NCBI GenBank assembly: GCA_002238425.1
Contig: MPMJ01000016.1
Coordinates: 1 to 63,008 of the forward strand
Direction: 5' to 3'
DNA length: 63,008 nucleotides
From: SAR202 cluster bacterium bin16
Lineage (GTDB): Bacteria; Chloroflexota; Dehalococcoidia; Lucifugimonadales; Australimonadaceae
A program made the position numbers and the translations under genes. Below the pieces are notes generated by a model. That model did no database searches. It was not told the origin of the DNA and saw nothing but the letters and a program-made list of their open reading frames with translations. Positions 56,047 to 62,824 of the stretch are shown piece after piece (the first letter of the stretch is position 1; each line of letters begins with the position of its first letter).

Positions 56047-56120
56047 GAACGTATGTACTACGCTGCGGGCATATTAGAACGCCTGTTCTGCACTGTCAAC
56101 ACCGTTTAGAACGCATGTTT
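56047..56120 (-). promoter_or_regulatory. SOS promoter: sigma70 site with three LexA-type boxes
   Basis: On the minus strand, TTGACA (56099-56094), a 17-base spacer and TAATAT (56076-56071) form a near-consensus promoter. A perfect GAAC-GCCT-GTTC box fills the spacer (56077-56088). Imperfect boxes GAACGCATGTTT (56109-56120) and GAACGTATGTAC (56047-56058) flank it upstream of -35 and just after the start point. The three are 30 and 32 bases apart, about three helical turns, so bound LexA dimers would line up on one DNA face. The first box may also affect the divergent SDR gene. Confidence 0.8.
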
Positions 56121-56207
56121 CGCCTCTCCCGGGCGGCTCCCGGGCGGTTGCCGTCCGGTTACACAAGGCGTAGGTTGTCCGAACGCACATCGCACGGGAA
56201 CAGGGGA

Positions 56208-57023
56208 ATGACGCTCGAGGGCAAGGTGGTGGTGATCACCGGTGCGGCGAGAGGAATGGGCCGCGCCTACGCGCACGGCTTCCTCGACGAGGGTTGCCGC
56301 GTCGTCTGCGGCGACCTCTCGTGGAGCGGCGACGGCGCAGAGGAGACGCGAGCCGTCGTGGAGGCAGCGGGAGGGTTGGCGCTCGAACTCGACATCACGC
56401 GTGACGACCACATCGAGGCGGCGTTCGCAGCAACGATGGAGCGCTTCGGGACGGTGGACGTGCTGTTGAACAACGCGGGGATGCGACAGAGGCATCTCAT
56501 CCCGCCGCACGGCATCGGTAAGGTGCTGGACGTTCCGCCGGAGGACTGGCGGCGCATGTTCGACGTCAACGTCTTCGGCACGCTCGCGATGATCCGCGCA
56601 TTCGTGCAGCCGATGCTGGAGAAGCGTGCGGGCAGCATCATCAACGTCTCCACCACAGGGACCGACCCGCGCTGGTACAGGCCGCACAGCCGGGAGCAGC
56701 CCTACATGGCCTCCAAGTCCGCACTCACGAACCTCTCGATCTACCTCGCGAACGAGATCGCGGAGTACAACGTCGCGGTCAACGTGCTGTTCCCTCCGCA
56801 CGCCGCCACGACAGGCACCCGGGAACAGGACATCATCCGCAAGGAGCACGGCATCATGGCGGCGGGCGCGATACCGTTGAAGCCGGAGGCAGTCGTGCCG
56901 CTTGCCAGATTCTTCGCCGCGCAGACCGCATCGACAGGCGTCACCGGCAAGGTCATCTACGCCGCGGACTGGAACCTCGAACACGGCCTCGGCGCGCCGG
57001 ACGGGTGGCTGTCCGAAGGCTGA
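56208..57023 (+). CDS. Short-chain dehydrogenase/reductase
   Basis: A 271-residue classical SDR. NAD(P) motif TGAARGMG (11-18), NNAG motif at LLNNAGM, catalytic Ser148, Tyr166 and Lys170 (YMASK). The acidic residue after the second strand (CGDLSW, Asp36) suggests NAD rather than NADP. The substrate is unknown. The start at 56208 directly precedes the first beta strand (GKVVVITG) with CAGGGGA upstream. It is followed 10 bases later by an ASST-like gene on the same strand. Confidence 0.9.
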   Translation: MTLEGKVVVITGAARGMGRAYAHGFLDEGCRVVCGDLSWSGDGAEETRAVVEAAGGLALELDITRDDHIEAAFAATMERFGTVDVLLNNAGMRQRHLIPPHGIGKVLDVPPEDWRRMFDVNVFGTLAMIRAFVQPMLEKRAGSIINVSTTGTDPRWYRPHSREQPYMASKSALTNLSIYLANEIAEYNVAVNVLFPPHAATTGTREQDIIRKEHGIMAAGAIPLKPEAVVPLARFFAAQTASTGVTGKVIYAADWNLEHGLGAPDGWLSEG

Positions 57024-57033
57024 GGAGCGCATC

Positions 57034-58110
57034 ATGGGCTGGACGATCCATCATCCGACGGGACTGCTGTACCACGACCCTGCGCAGGCATTCCAGGGCT
57101 ATACGCTCGTCTCGATGTCGGGCGGCAAGGACGCCTACCTCATCGACATGGAGGGGCGCGTCTGCCATCGCTGGTACCGGGAAGAGGGCATCGCCTACGG
57201 GTTCCTGCTGGAGAACGGCAACCTGCTCAGCCGCACGCGCGCCAGCGGGGGATTCATACCGCCTTCCGACCAGCCCACCGGCATCCTCGAACTGGACTGG
57301 GACGGCAACATCGTGTGGGAGTACTGGGACCCCTACGTGCACCACGACTTCGAGCGGCGGCCGGATGGGAACACGCTGATGGTGCTGTACGACCTCATGC
57401 CGCAGGACGCAGCGCGCCGGGTGCGCGGGGGACGCGGGAGCGTCGAGGAGCAGATGTACGGCGAACTGGTTCGCGAGGTGAACCCGGTGGGGGCAACCGT
57501 GCGGGAGTGGAGCATGTGGCAGGGGCTCGACCCCGCGCAGGACGCCATCTGCCCGCTGGAGGAGCGCCACCAGTGGCTGCACCAGAATGCGCTGAACCTC
57601 ACGCCGGACGGCGACCTGCTCGTGAGCTTCCGGCAGATCGACACCGTGGGCATCGTCAGCCGCGACACGGGGCAGTACACGTGGAAGTGGGGGCCGGGCG
57701 AGATATCGCACCAACACCACCCGACGTTCCTGTCGAATGGCCACGTCCTGCTGTTCGATAACGGGCCGCATCGCGGCGGAGCGACGTACTCGCGCGTCAT
57801 AGAGGTCGACCCGGAGAGCGGGCGCATCGCGTGGGAGTACACGGGCACTCCCCTCATCTCGTTCTACAGCTACCACATCAGCGGTGCGGAGCGGCAGCCG
57901 AACGGCAACACGCTCATCTGCGAGGGAGCGCCGGGGCGGCTGTTCGAGGTGACGCCGGATGGGGAGATCGTGTGGGAGTACGTGAACCCGCACGTCATCC
58001 CGGAGGGCGCGCCGATGGGCTCAGGCGGGCCGAACTCCGTCTTCCGGGGGCATCGTTACGCGACGGACCACCCCGCGCTCGCCGGCCGGGAGCTGACGCC
58101 GCTCGACTAG
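57034..58110 (+). CDS. Arylsulfotransferase (ASST)-like beta-propeller protein
   Basis: A 358-residue protein with repeated blade motifs of the ASST type: LIDMEGRVCHRW, ILELDWDGNIVWEYWDP, HHDFERRPDGNTLMVLYD, LHQNALNLTPDGDLLVSFRQ, HQHHPTFLSNGHVLLFDNG, VIEVDPESGRIAWEYTG and LFEVTPDGEIVWEYVNP. ASSTs transfer sulfate from an aryl ester through a His intermediate; several His are present (HHDF, LHQN, HQHH) but I cannot assign the catalytic one. There is no signal peptide, unlike periplasmic ASSTs, so it is probably cytoplasmic. Coupled with the SDR; a role in modifying or sensing a small molecule is possible. Confidence 0.75.
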   Translation: MGWTIHHPTGLLYHDPAQAFQGYTLVSMSGGKDAYLIDMEGRVCHRWYREEGIAYGFLLENGNLLSRTRASGGFIPPSDQPTGILELDWDGNIVWEYWDPYVHHDFERRPDGNTLMVLYDLMPQDAARRVRGGRGSVEEQMYGELVREVNPVGATVREWSMWQGLDPAQDAICPLEERHQWLHQNALNLTPDGDLLVSFRQIDTVGIVSRDTGQYTWKWGPGEISHQHHPTFLSNGHVLLFDNGPHRGGATYSRVIEVDPESGRIAWEYTGTPLISFYSYHISGAERQPNGNTLICEGAPGRLFEVTPDGEIVWEYVNPHVIPEGAPMGSGGPNSVFRGHRYATDHPALAGRELTPLD

Positions 58111-58111
58111 C

Positions 58112-59389
58112 TCAGGCCATGGCGGCCATGAGCTCGGGGACGCGCGGGTTCTCCTTGAACGGCTTATCCGACGCGAGGAGGGCCGACCACGAGCGCACAC
58201 CGAAGTGCTCGCCGGTCGACGCGGCGAGCGGTTCGACGCCGTCGGCGAGCGCCTTGGCGTCGCGGAGCAGGCGGCGGCGCATCGTGATGATGGGGATGTC
58301 GCTGGTGCCGAGGTGCTCGCGCGTGCGGTCAGCAAGCGCGCCCATCCCTTCTACGACAGCGGTGTCCTGCTCGCGGACGCCGACGATGCCGCTGAGCAGG
58401 TCTGTGTGGCGCTGGAGGTAGCGGTCCTGCATGAAGTGGTTGGCTATGGTGGCGCGCAGGCGTCCGGTATCGGGGTCGATGGTGGCGATGTGGGGCATAG
58501 GGCCGTGCTGGACGTTGTCGCGCTCGCGCTGCGTGATCTCCTCGGTGGGCGACCAGATGATGCACCAGACCTGCGTCTGCACGTCGTTGATGGGCACCCA
58601 CATGTGGCCGTGCGCGCGGCGGAGTTCCAGGTCGGTGGGGATCATGGTTATGTAGGGCATGAGCCACTGGTTGATGCGCCAGTAGTCCTTGGCGGGATCG
58701 CTGGTCGTGCGCTGCGCGGCGAGCATCATGCCGTACTCGGTGGTGTCCACGACCCAGCGGGGCGAGGTGTCGTAGAGGAGGAGGTCGCTGTCCTGGCGGG
58801 AGATGGAGGGGTCACGGAAGAGCGAGCCCCGGTGGAGGAAGCCGACGTGGCTGGAGTCGATGTCGCCCTCCAGCGCCTGCACCCAGTTGCACTCCTGGTT
58901 GTAACGGACGACGTTCCGCATCTCCGGAGTGACGCCGGCCCACTCGATGTGAGGCAGACCCGGCATGACCTTCTGCGGGCCCATGTACGCCCAGAGGATG
59001 TCGGCCATCTCGCGGACGGGGTAGGACTTCGCGCTTATCTTGTTCTTGAAGTTGGAGCGGGCGGGCTCGGAGGGCATCTCCATACACGCGCCGGTGCTGT
59101 CGAACTTCCAGCCGTGGTAGATGCAGCGGAGGCCGTCGCCCTCGTTCTTGCCGAAGTAGAGCGGGGTGCCGCGGTGGGGGCAGAAGTTCTCGAACATGAC
59201 GTATCGCCCCTCGCCGTCGCGGAAGACGATGAGCTTCTCACCGAGCAGTTCGACCTCGACGGGGTCGCCCGCGATGGGTTCCACCTTCGACGCCTCGATG
59301 AAGGGCACCCAGAAGCGCCTGAGCAGGTCGCCCATCATCGTGCCGGGGCCGACCTGCCCCAAGGTCGTGTTGTCCTGCAAGCTCAGCAT
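58112..59389 (-). CDS. Rieske non-heme iron oxygenase, alpha subunit (phthalate/vanillate type)
   Basis: A 425-residue oxygenase. The Rieske 2Fe-2S ligands are C70/H72 (FCPHRG) and C89/H92 (CIYHGW). The mononuclear iron site is D178-S-S-H181 with H186 (DIDSSHVGFLH). The architecture (N-terminal Rieske, C-terminal catalytic domain, no beta subunit nearby) matches the class IA group that includes phthalate 4,5-dioxygenase and vanillate demethylase. A reductase is not encoded here. Start at 59389 with GGAGGCAGC; longer frames to 59953 overlap other genes. Ends 1 base from the convergent ASST-like gene. Confidence 0.92.
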   Translation of the reverse strand: MLSLQDNTTLGQVGPGTMMGDLLRRFWVPFIEASKVEPIAGDPVEVELLGEKLIVFRDGEGRYVMFENFCPHRGTPLYFGKNEGDGLRCIYHGWKFDSTGACMEMPSEPARSNFKNKISAKSYPVREMADILWAYMGPQKVMPGLPHIEWAGVTPEMRNVVRYNQECNWVQALEGDIDSSHVGFLHRGSLFRDPSISRQDSDLLLYDTSPRWVVDTTEYGMMLAAQRTTSDPAKDYWRINQWLMPYITMIPTDLELRRAHGHMWVPINDVQTQVWCIIWSPTEEITQRERDNVQHGPMPHIATIDPDTGRLRATIANHFMQDRYLQRHTDLLSGIVGVREQDTAVVEGMGALADRTREHLGTSDIPIITMRRRLLRDAKALADGVEPLAASTGEHFGVRSWSALLASDKPFKENPRVPELMAAMA

Positions 59390-59408
59390 GACCGCTGCCT
59401 CCTTCCGC

Positions 59409-59450
59409 TTCACCCCCATCCTAACCTTCCCCCATCGAGGGGGAAGGGAA
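59409..59450. repeat. Dispersed palindromic repeat (CACCCCCATCCTAACCTTCCCCC type), copy 1
   Basis: Conserved left flank CACCCCCATCCTAA, then CCTTCCCCC-atcga-GGGGGAAGG hairpin. Related copies at 61298-61341 and 62671-62710. Confidence 0.75.
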
Positions 59451-59477
59451 CAGGGGGCACGATACGAACCCTGCCGG

Positions 59478-59975
59478 TTACTCGTCAAGGTCAGGGTCTT
59501 CCTCCTGTTCTTCCTCGTCTTCCTCGTCTTCTTCGTCGTTCTCGTCTTCTTCCTCCCATTCGTCCTCGTATCCCTTCCCGTTTCCCTTCCCGTTTCCGCC
59601 CCACTCGTCTTCGAGGCCTTCCTCCTGCACGCGGGAGAGGAGCATCTGGCGGGCGGGACACCCGCAGCGCTTGTTGATGAGCAGGTGCCTCTCGGCGTGG
59701 GCGTGGACGATGGCCTGGACGATGCGCGCCGGGTCCGGGAGGCGGTAGTCGTCGGCGCACCCTTCGAGGTAGGCGGCGTACGGACCGTCGTCGAGGATGG
59801 GCACGCGGGCGGCGTAGGCGGCATCCCTGAAGTAGTCCTCATAGGCAGGCAACAACCCTCGCCTCTCCATCGCGTCCTTCCACTGCTCGACGTAGGCTTC
59901 CGCGGCGGGCATGAGGTCGATCTGAGCCCTGATGCAGGCGTGGTAGCGTGCAAGGGAGCGGACGGCGGACCTCAT
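59478..59975 (-). CDS. Phage-type hypothetical protein with acidic tail
   Basis: A 165-residue protein. The folded part (about 1-115) contains YHACIRAQIDLMPAAEAYVEQW, ILDDGPYAAYLEGCADDYRLPD and HLLINKRCGCPARQMLL; as I recall, such proteins accompany TerS genes in Chloroflexota phage-like islands. The last 50 residues are a Glu/Asp run (for example EWEEEDENDEEDEEDEEEQ). It overlaps the upstream TerS-like gene by 4 bases (ATGA), a tight translational coupling. Function unknown. Confidence 0.65.
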   Translation of the reverse strand: MRSAVRSLARYHACIRAQIDLMPAAEAYVEQWKDAMERRGLLPAYEDYFRDAAYAARVPILDDGPYAAYLEGCADDYRLPDPARIVQAIVHAHAERHLLINKRCGCPARQMLLSRVQEEGLEDEWGGNGKGNGKGYEDEWEEEDENDEEDEEDEEEQEEDPDLDE

Positions 59976-60373
59976 TGCTGGTACCTCAACAGAGCGGTAG
60001 CGGTCTGGAGGGTCTCCAGATCGTGGCGGATCTCGCGGACATCGCCGACCTTGAGCGCGGTGGAGAGGGTGATGCGGACGGCCATGGCCCTGACCCTGGG
60101 GTTTGGGTCCTCCAAGAGTTCAGCGAGGATGTTGATGCTCTTGAGGACGAGTCCCTGGAGTTCGACGCGCGCCAGGGACTCGGCGTCCTTGCGGACACGT
60201 TCGAGTTCGCCACGGAAGACGGGGTCGTGCATCCACCTGTGGAGGGTGGTGCGGTTGATGCGAGCGGCCTTCGCCCCGGCAGTGAGCGAGTCGGTGGCGG
60301 CGATATAGGGAAGCGCAAGGGTCTGCTTGGGTGAGAGGGCGACTTTTCTGTTTTCTGTTGCTTTCTGCTGCAT
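59972..60373 (-). CDS. TerS/HTH phage-type protein
   Basis: A 133-residue protein resembling phage small-terminase or phBC6A51-type HTH proteins. The N-terminal HTH is at 30-48 (LTAGAKAARINRTTLHRWM) followed by DPVFRGELERVRKDAE. The C-terminal half is an all-helical repeat (LKSINILAELLEDPNPRVRAMAVRITLST) of HEAT/oligomerisation character. GGAG lies 9 bases before the ATG at 60373. Coupled with the acidic-tail gene. It is 4 kb from the degenerate TerL-like gene, so the packaging pair is split. Confidence 0.7.
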   Translation of the reverse strand: MQQKATENRKVALSPKQTLALPYIAATDSLTAGAKAARINRTTLHRWMHDPVFRGELERVRKDAESLARVELQGLVLKSINILAELLEDPNPRVRAMAVRITLSTALKVGDVREIRHDLETLQTATALLRYQQ

Positions 60374-60705
60374 CGGGCGTACTCCACTCGTGAGATCGGC
60401 CTCTCCCCTGCAACAATCGGGCTGCGCTCCGCCTCGGCGATCCGTACAGACCGCAACTCCGAAGCAACGGAGATGCAACGGAAAAGCAACGATCTGCAAC
60501 AGGGCCTCCGCGGGCGCAGGGGCAAGGGTTGGTGGCCGTCATGAACAGGGTACGCAGGGATGTATCGTTCGCACAACGGGCAGATGTCACAGATATGAAC
60601 AGGGCTTCCCCTGAACGAACCTGCCCGAGAGATGCTTCGACTTCGCTGCTCTCCGCTCAGCATGACAGGCACTCCCATCCCCGCCCTGGCTGTAAGGGAT
60701 GAGTC
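60374..60705. other. Non-coding region with a dispersed repeat
   Basis: Between the TerS-like gene and the HD-domain gene. It contains the palindromic repeat at 60620-60669 and otherwise no supportable gene; two GAACAGGG words near 60543 and 60596 are the only other pattern seen. Confidence 0.4.
60620..60669. repeat. Dispersed palindromic repeat (GTCATGC-GAGCG type), second copy
   Basis: Read on the minus strand it begins CCTGTCATGCTGAGCGGAG and ends GCATCTCTCGGGCAGG; it is the better-preserved relative of 192-248. Confidence 0.55.
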
Positions 60706-61287
60706 TCAGCAGGAGAGGGCGATGAGGAGGCGGTTGCGGGTCTCCGCGCTCATGGGGTGGATGAGCTCGCGGCGTTCCAGGTGAGTTCGAAGCGCGCCGT
60801 CCAGGAAGGTGAGGACGCCCTCGTGCAGGTTGCGGTCGGCGGCGGCGCGCACCTCGGATTGGAAGGGATACGCCTTCTGCTTCATGGGGTCGAGTTTGTC
60901 CGCGACGAAGACCACCTGCCCCACCGGCGCCAAGTCCGGGTGGGCGGTGGTGTGCCAGTGCACGCCCTCCAACACCTCCGGGTCGCGTATCGCTCCGTCC
61001 TCGCGGAGCCACGCCGCGCCCACCGGGCCGTGGAGGAGGATGGGGGCGGCGCGTTCGACGGCGTTGACCGGGATGCCTAAGCGCTCAGCCTCCTCGATGA
61101 GCATCCGTCCGGGGATGTGGCGGGCGACGTCGTGCGCGGCGGCGGTGAGGTCGGCGGTCGCGGGGTCGACGGCATGAGCCGCGGCGAGTTCGCGGGCGAT
61201 GCCTCGCACGCGCTCGACGTGGGCGCGCAGGCCGTCCGGCAGGGCGTCGAGGCGCGCGGTAAGCGTTGGGGGGAGGTTGGCAGTCAT
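60706..61287 (-). CDS. HD-domain phosphohydrolase (YqeK-like)
   Basis: A 193-residue HD protein. Metal ligands are visible in order: His23 (RAHVERV), His52-Asp53 (AAHDVARH), His86 (LLHGPV), then HWHTTAHPD (110-118) and Asp130 (FVADKLDP). This set matches the YqeK group, which hydrolyses diadenosine tetraphosphate symmetrically. The typical YqeK partner nadD is not adjacent. ATG start at 61287; the GGGGGGAGG stretch upstream could be the ribosome-binding site. Confidence 0.8.
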   Translation of the reverse strand: MTANLPPTLTARLDALPDGLRAHVERVRGIARELAAAHAVDPATADLTAAAHDVARHIPGRMLIEEAERLGIPVNAVERAAPILLHGPVGAAWLREDGAIRDPEVLEGVHWHTTAHPDLAPVGQVVFVADKLDPMKQKAYPFQSEVRAAADRNLHEGVLTFLDGALRTHLERRELIHPMSAETRNRLLIALSC

Positions 61288-61297
61288 GGCGGTCCTT

Positions 61298-61341
61298 CTT
61301 CACCCCCATCCTAACCTTCCCCCGTCAAGGGGGAAGGGACC
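61298..61341. repeat. Dispersed palindromic repeat, copy 2
   Basis: CACCCCCATCCTAACCTTCCCCC-gtcaa-GGGGGAAGGG. It lies between the HD-domain and HIT genes. Confidence 0.75.
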
Positions 61342-61344
61342 AAG

Positions 61345-61692
61345 TTAGCCCATGGGGCCGAGGCGGCGTCCGGCGAGGATGTGGAGGTGGAAGTGGGGTA
61401 CCTCCTGGCCGGAGTCCGGCCCCTGGTTGGCAACGAGCCGGTAGCCGGCGCCGGCAACACCGAGTTCGCGTGCTATGCGAGGGGCCACCTCGAGGCAGTG
61501 CGCCGCAGCGCCAACGAGAGCGCCGTCAGCTTCCGCGAGGGCCTCGACGTGCTCGTAGGGGATGACGAGGACGTGGGTGGGGGCCTTGGGGTTGATGTCG
61601 CGAATGGCGAAGACCGTGCCGTCGTCGAAGAGCTTCTCGGCGGGGATGTCGCCCTGCGCGATCCTGCAGAAGATGCAGTTGGGGTCAGCCAT
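61345..61692 (-). CDS. HIT family nucleotide hydrolase (HinT-like)
   Basis: A 115-residue histidine-triad protein. The N-terminal zinc-like pair is C6/C9 (NCIFCRI), the core contains FAIRDINPKAPTHVLVIP, and the catalytic triad is H100-x-H102-x-H104 (PHFHLHILAGR). HinT enzymes hydrolyse phosphoramidates such as AMP-lysine. It ends 4 bases from the palindromic repeat. Confidence 0.93.
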   Translation of the reverse strand: MADPNCIFCRIAQGDIPAEKLFDDGTVFAIRDINPKAPTHVLVIPYEHVEALAEADGALVGAAAHCLEVAPRIARELGVAGAGYRLVANQGPDSGQEVPHFHLHILAGRRLGPMG

Positions 61693-61768
61693 GGTGCCTC
61701 CGCGCGACGAGCGCCTGGGATGAGGCGCGCGGCCGCCCGGTTACGCTCGAAAACGGTCAGCGATGGGG

Positions 61769-62008
61769 TCAGTCGCCGACGGCGAGGCAGGTGACGGTGC
61801 GGACGATGCCGCCGATGGTGTGGACGCTGCCGGTGACCGTGTCGCCGACGGAGCTGAGGTCGTCGGCCTGGACGACGCAGATGACGTCGTAGGGGCCGGT
61901 GACGACGTCGACGGACGTAACGCCGTCGACCTCGTGGAGGGCGCTGACGACGTCCTTGGTCTTGCCGACGGTAGTCTCGATGAGCACGAATGCTTTGGTG
62001 GCGGCCAT
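61769..62008 (-). CDS. Stand-alone Lrp/AsnC ligand-binding (RAM) domain protein
   Basis: A 79-residue protein matching only the C-terminal RAM domain of Lrp-family regulators: AFVLIETTVGKTKDVVSALHEVDGVTSVDVVTGPYDVICVVQADD. The HTH half is missing by design, not truncation, because AAGGAGACATAC precedes the ATG at 62008. Such proteins sense small ligands or modulate full-length Lrp partners. Confidence 0.85.
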   Translation of the reverse strand: MAATKAFVLIETTVGKTKDVVSALHEVDGVTSVDVVTGPYDVICVVQADDLSSVGDTVTGSVHTIGGIVRTVTCLAVGD

Positions 62009-62162
62009 GTATGTCTCCTTGTGGGTGAACGCCGCAGAGCGGCGGAACGATGATAGCAGTTGGGCGGTGCGCCGCAAGGTGGAAGGGGTGGTTCGACAGG
62101 CTCACCATGAGCGGGTTTCGGGTTCCCGCGAGCGGGCTTTCGATCCCGGCGGAGTGCGGGTG

Positions 62163-62567
62163 TCAGACCTCTGTTGCGACGCCGTTCATGACCGCGCCGA
62201 ACTCTTCCGCGAGCCGTTCGCCGATGGGGTGAGGAGCGTCGGCAGCGCTGAAGACGCCGGGAAGGTGGTAGAAGATGTTCCGCACCATGTGATTCGTGTT
62301 GATGAAGTACACGGGCTTATCCAGCGCGATCGCCATGCCGATCTCAACGAGCGAACCGGCGTAGGGCAGATCAGGGTCCACGTTGACGAAGAGCAGGGCG
62401 TCCGCGTCCTTCACACCCTCCATGTCGTCTTTGGCTTCCACAGGCCCACCGAAGGCCTTGGCCATCGTCCAGTCGTGGGTTATCTCATGGCCTGCGGCCT
62501 CGATGCAGCTTTGGGCCAGGCGCACCCGCTCCTTGTCCTCGAACTTTCCGGCAACGTAGAACTTCAT
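62163..62567 (-). CDS. Nucleoside 2-deoxyribosyltransferase-like protein
   Basis: A 134-residue protein of the NDT/TIR-like fold: MKFYVAGKFEDKERVRLAQSCIEAAGHEITHDWT, then MEGVKDADALLFVN and LPYAGSLVEIGMAIALDKPVYFIN, where the Glu of VEIG is the expected catalytic nucleophile. Many proteins of this size are nucleotide-metabolism or prophage defence enzymes; the substrate is not clear. The start at 62567 removes a 16-residue in-frame extension lacking homology. Confidence 0.75.
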   Translation of the reverse strand: MKFYVAGKFEDKERVRLAQSCIEAAGHEITHDWTMAKAFGGPVEAKDDMEGVKDADALLFVNVDPDLPYAGSLVEIGMAIALDKPVYFINTNHMVRNIFYHLPGVFSAADAPHPIGERLAEEFGAVMNGVATEV

Positions 62568-62670
62568 CCGGCCTCCGTGGGGCGTAACGCGAGCGCGAGT
62601 ATCGCGCCCGTTCATTCTATTCGGTGGGGTGGGTATCCGGGGAAGGGGCGTGTGTCACTGATTCCGGGAC

Positions 62671-62710
62671 TCACCCCCTTCCTAACCTTCCCCCGTCGAG
62701 GGGGAAGGGA
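62671..62710. repeat. Dispersed palindromic repeat, copy 3
   Basis: TCACCCCCTTCCTAACCTTCCCCC-gtcga-GGGGGAAGGGA, in the non-coding stretch next to the right-hand IS copy. Confidence 0.75.
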
Positions 62711-62743
62711 TCAGACGCCTCCCCATTCCTCCTCCCCACGCAG

Positions 62744-62789
62744 TACCCTCACCCCCGAGCCCCACCCCTCGTAGGGAGAGGGGATCAGG
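62744..62789. repeat. Dispersed palindromic repeat (ACCCTCACCCC type), second copy
   Basis: TACCCTCACCCCCGAGCCCC then ACCCCTCGTAGGGAGAGGGG; related to 21301-21342. Confidence 0.6.
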
Positions 62790-62824
62790 CATCCGGCCCA
62801 CATCGCCGCGGGACCCAGGCGAGG

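Noticed and set aside
59390-59953. Long N-terminal extension of the Rieske oxygenase frame
   Set aside because: The extension is low-complexity (RK/T-rich), overlaps the acidic-tail gene in another frame, and GGAGG-type translation signals support the start at 59389.
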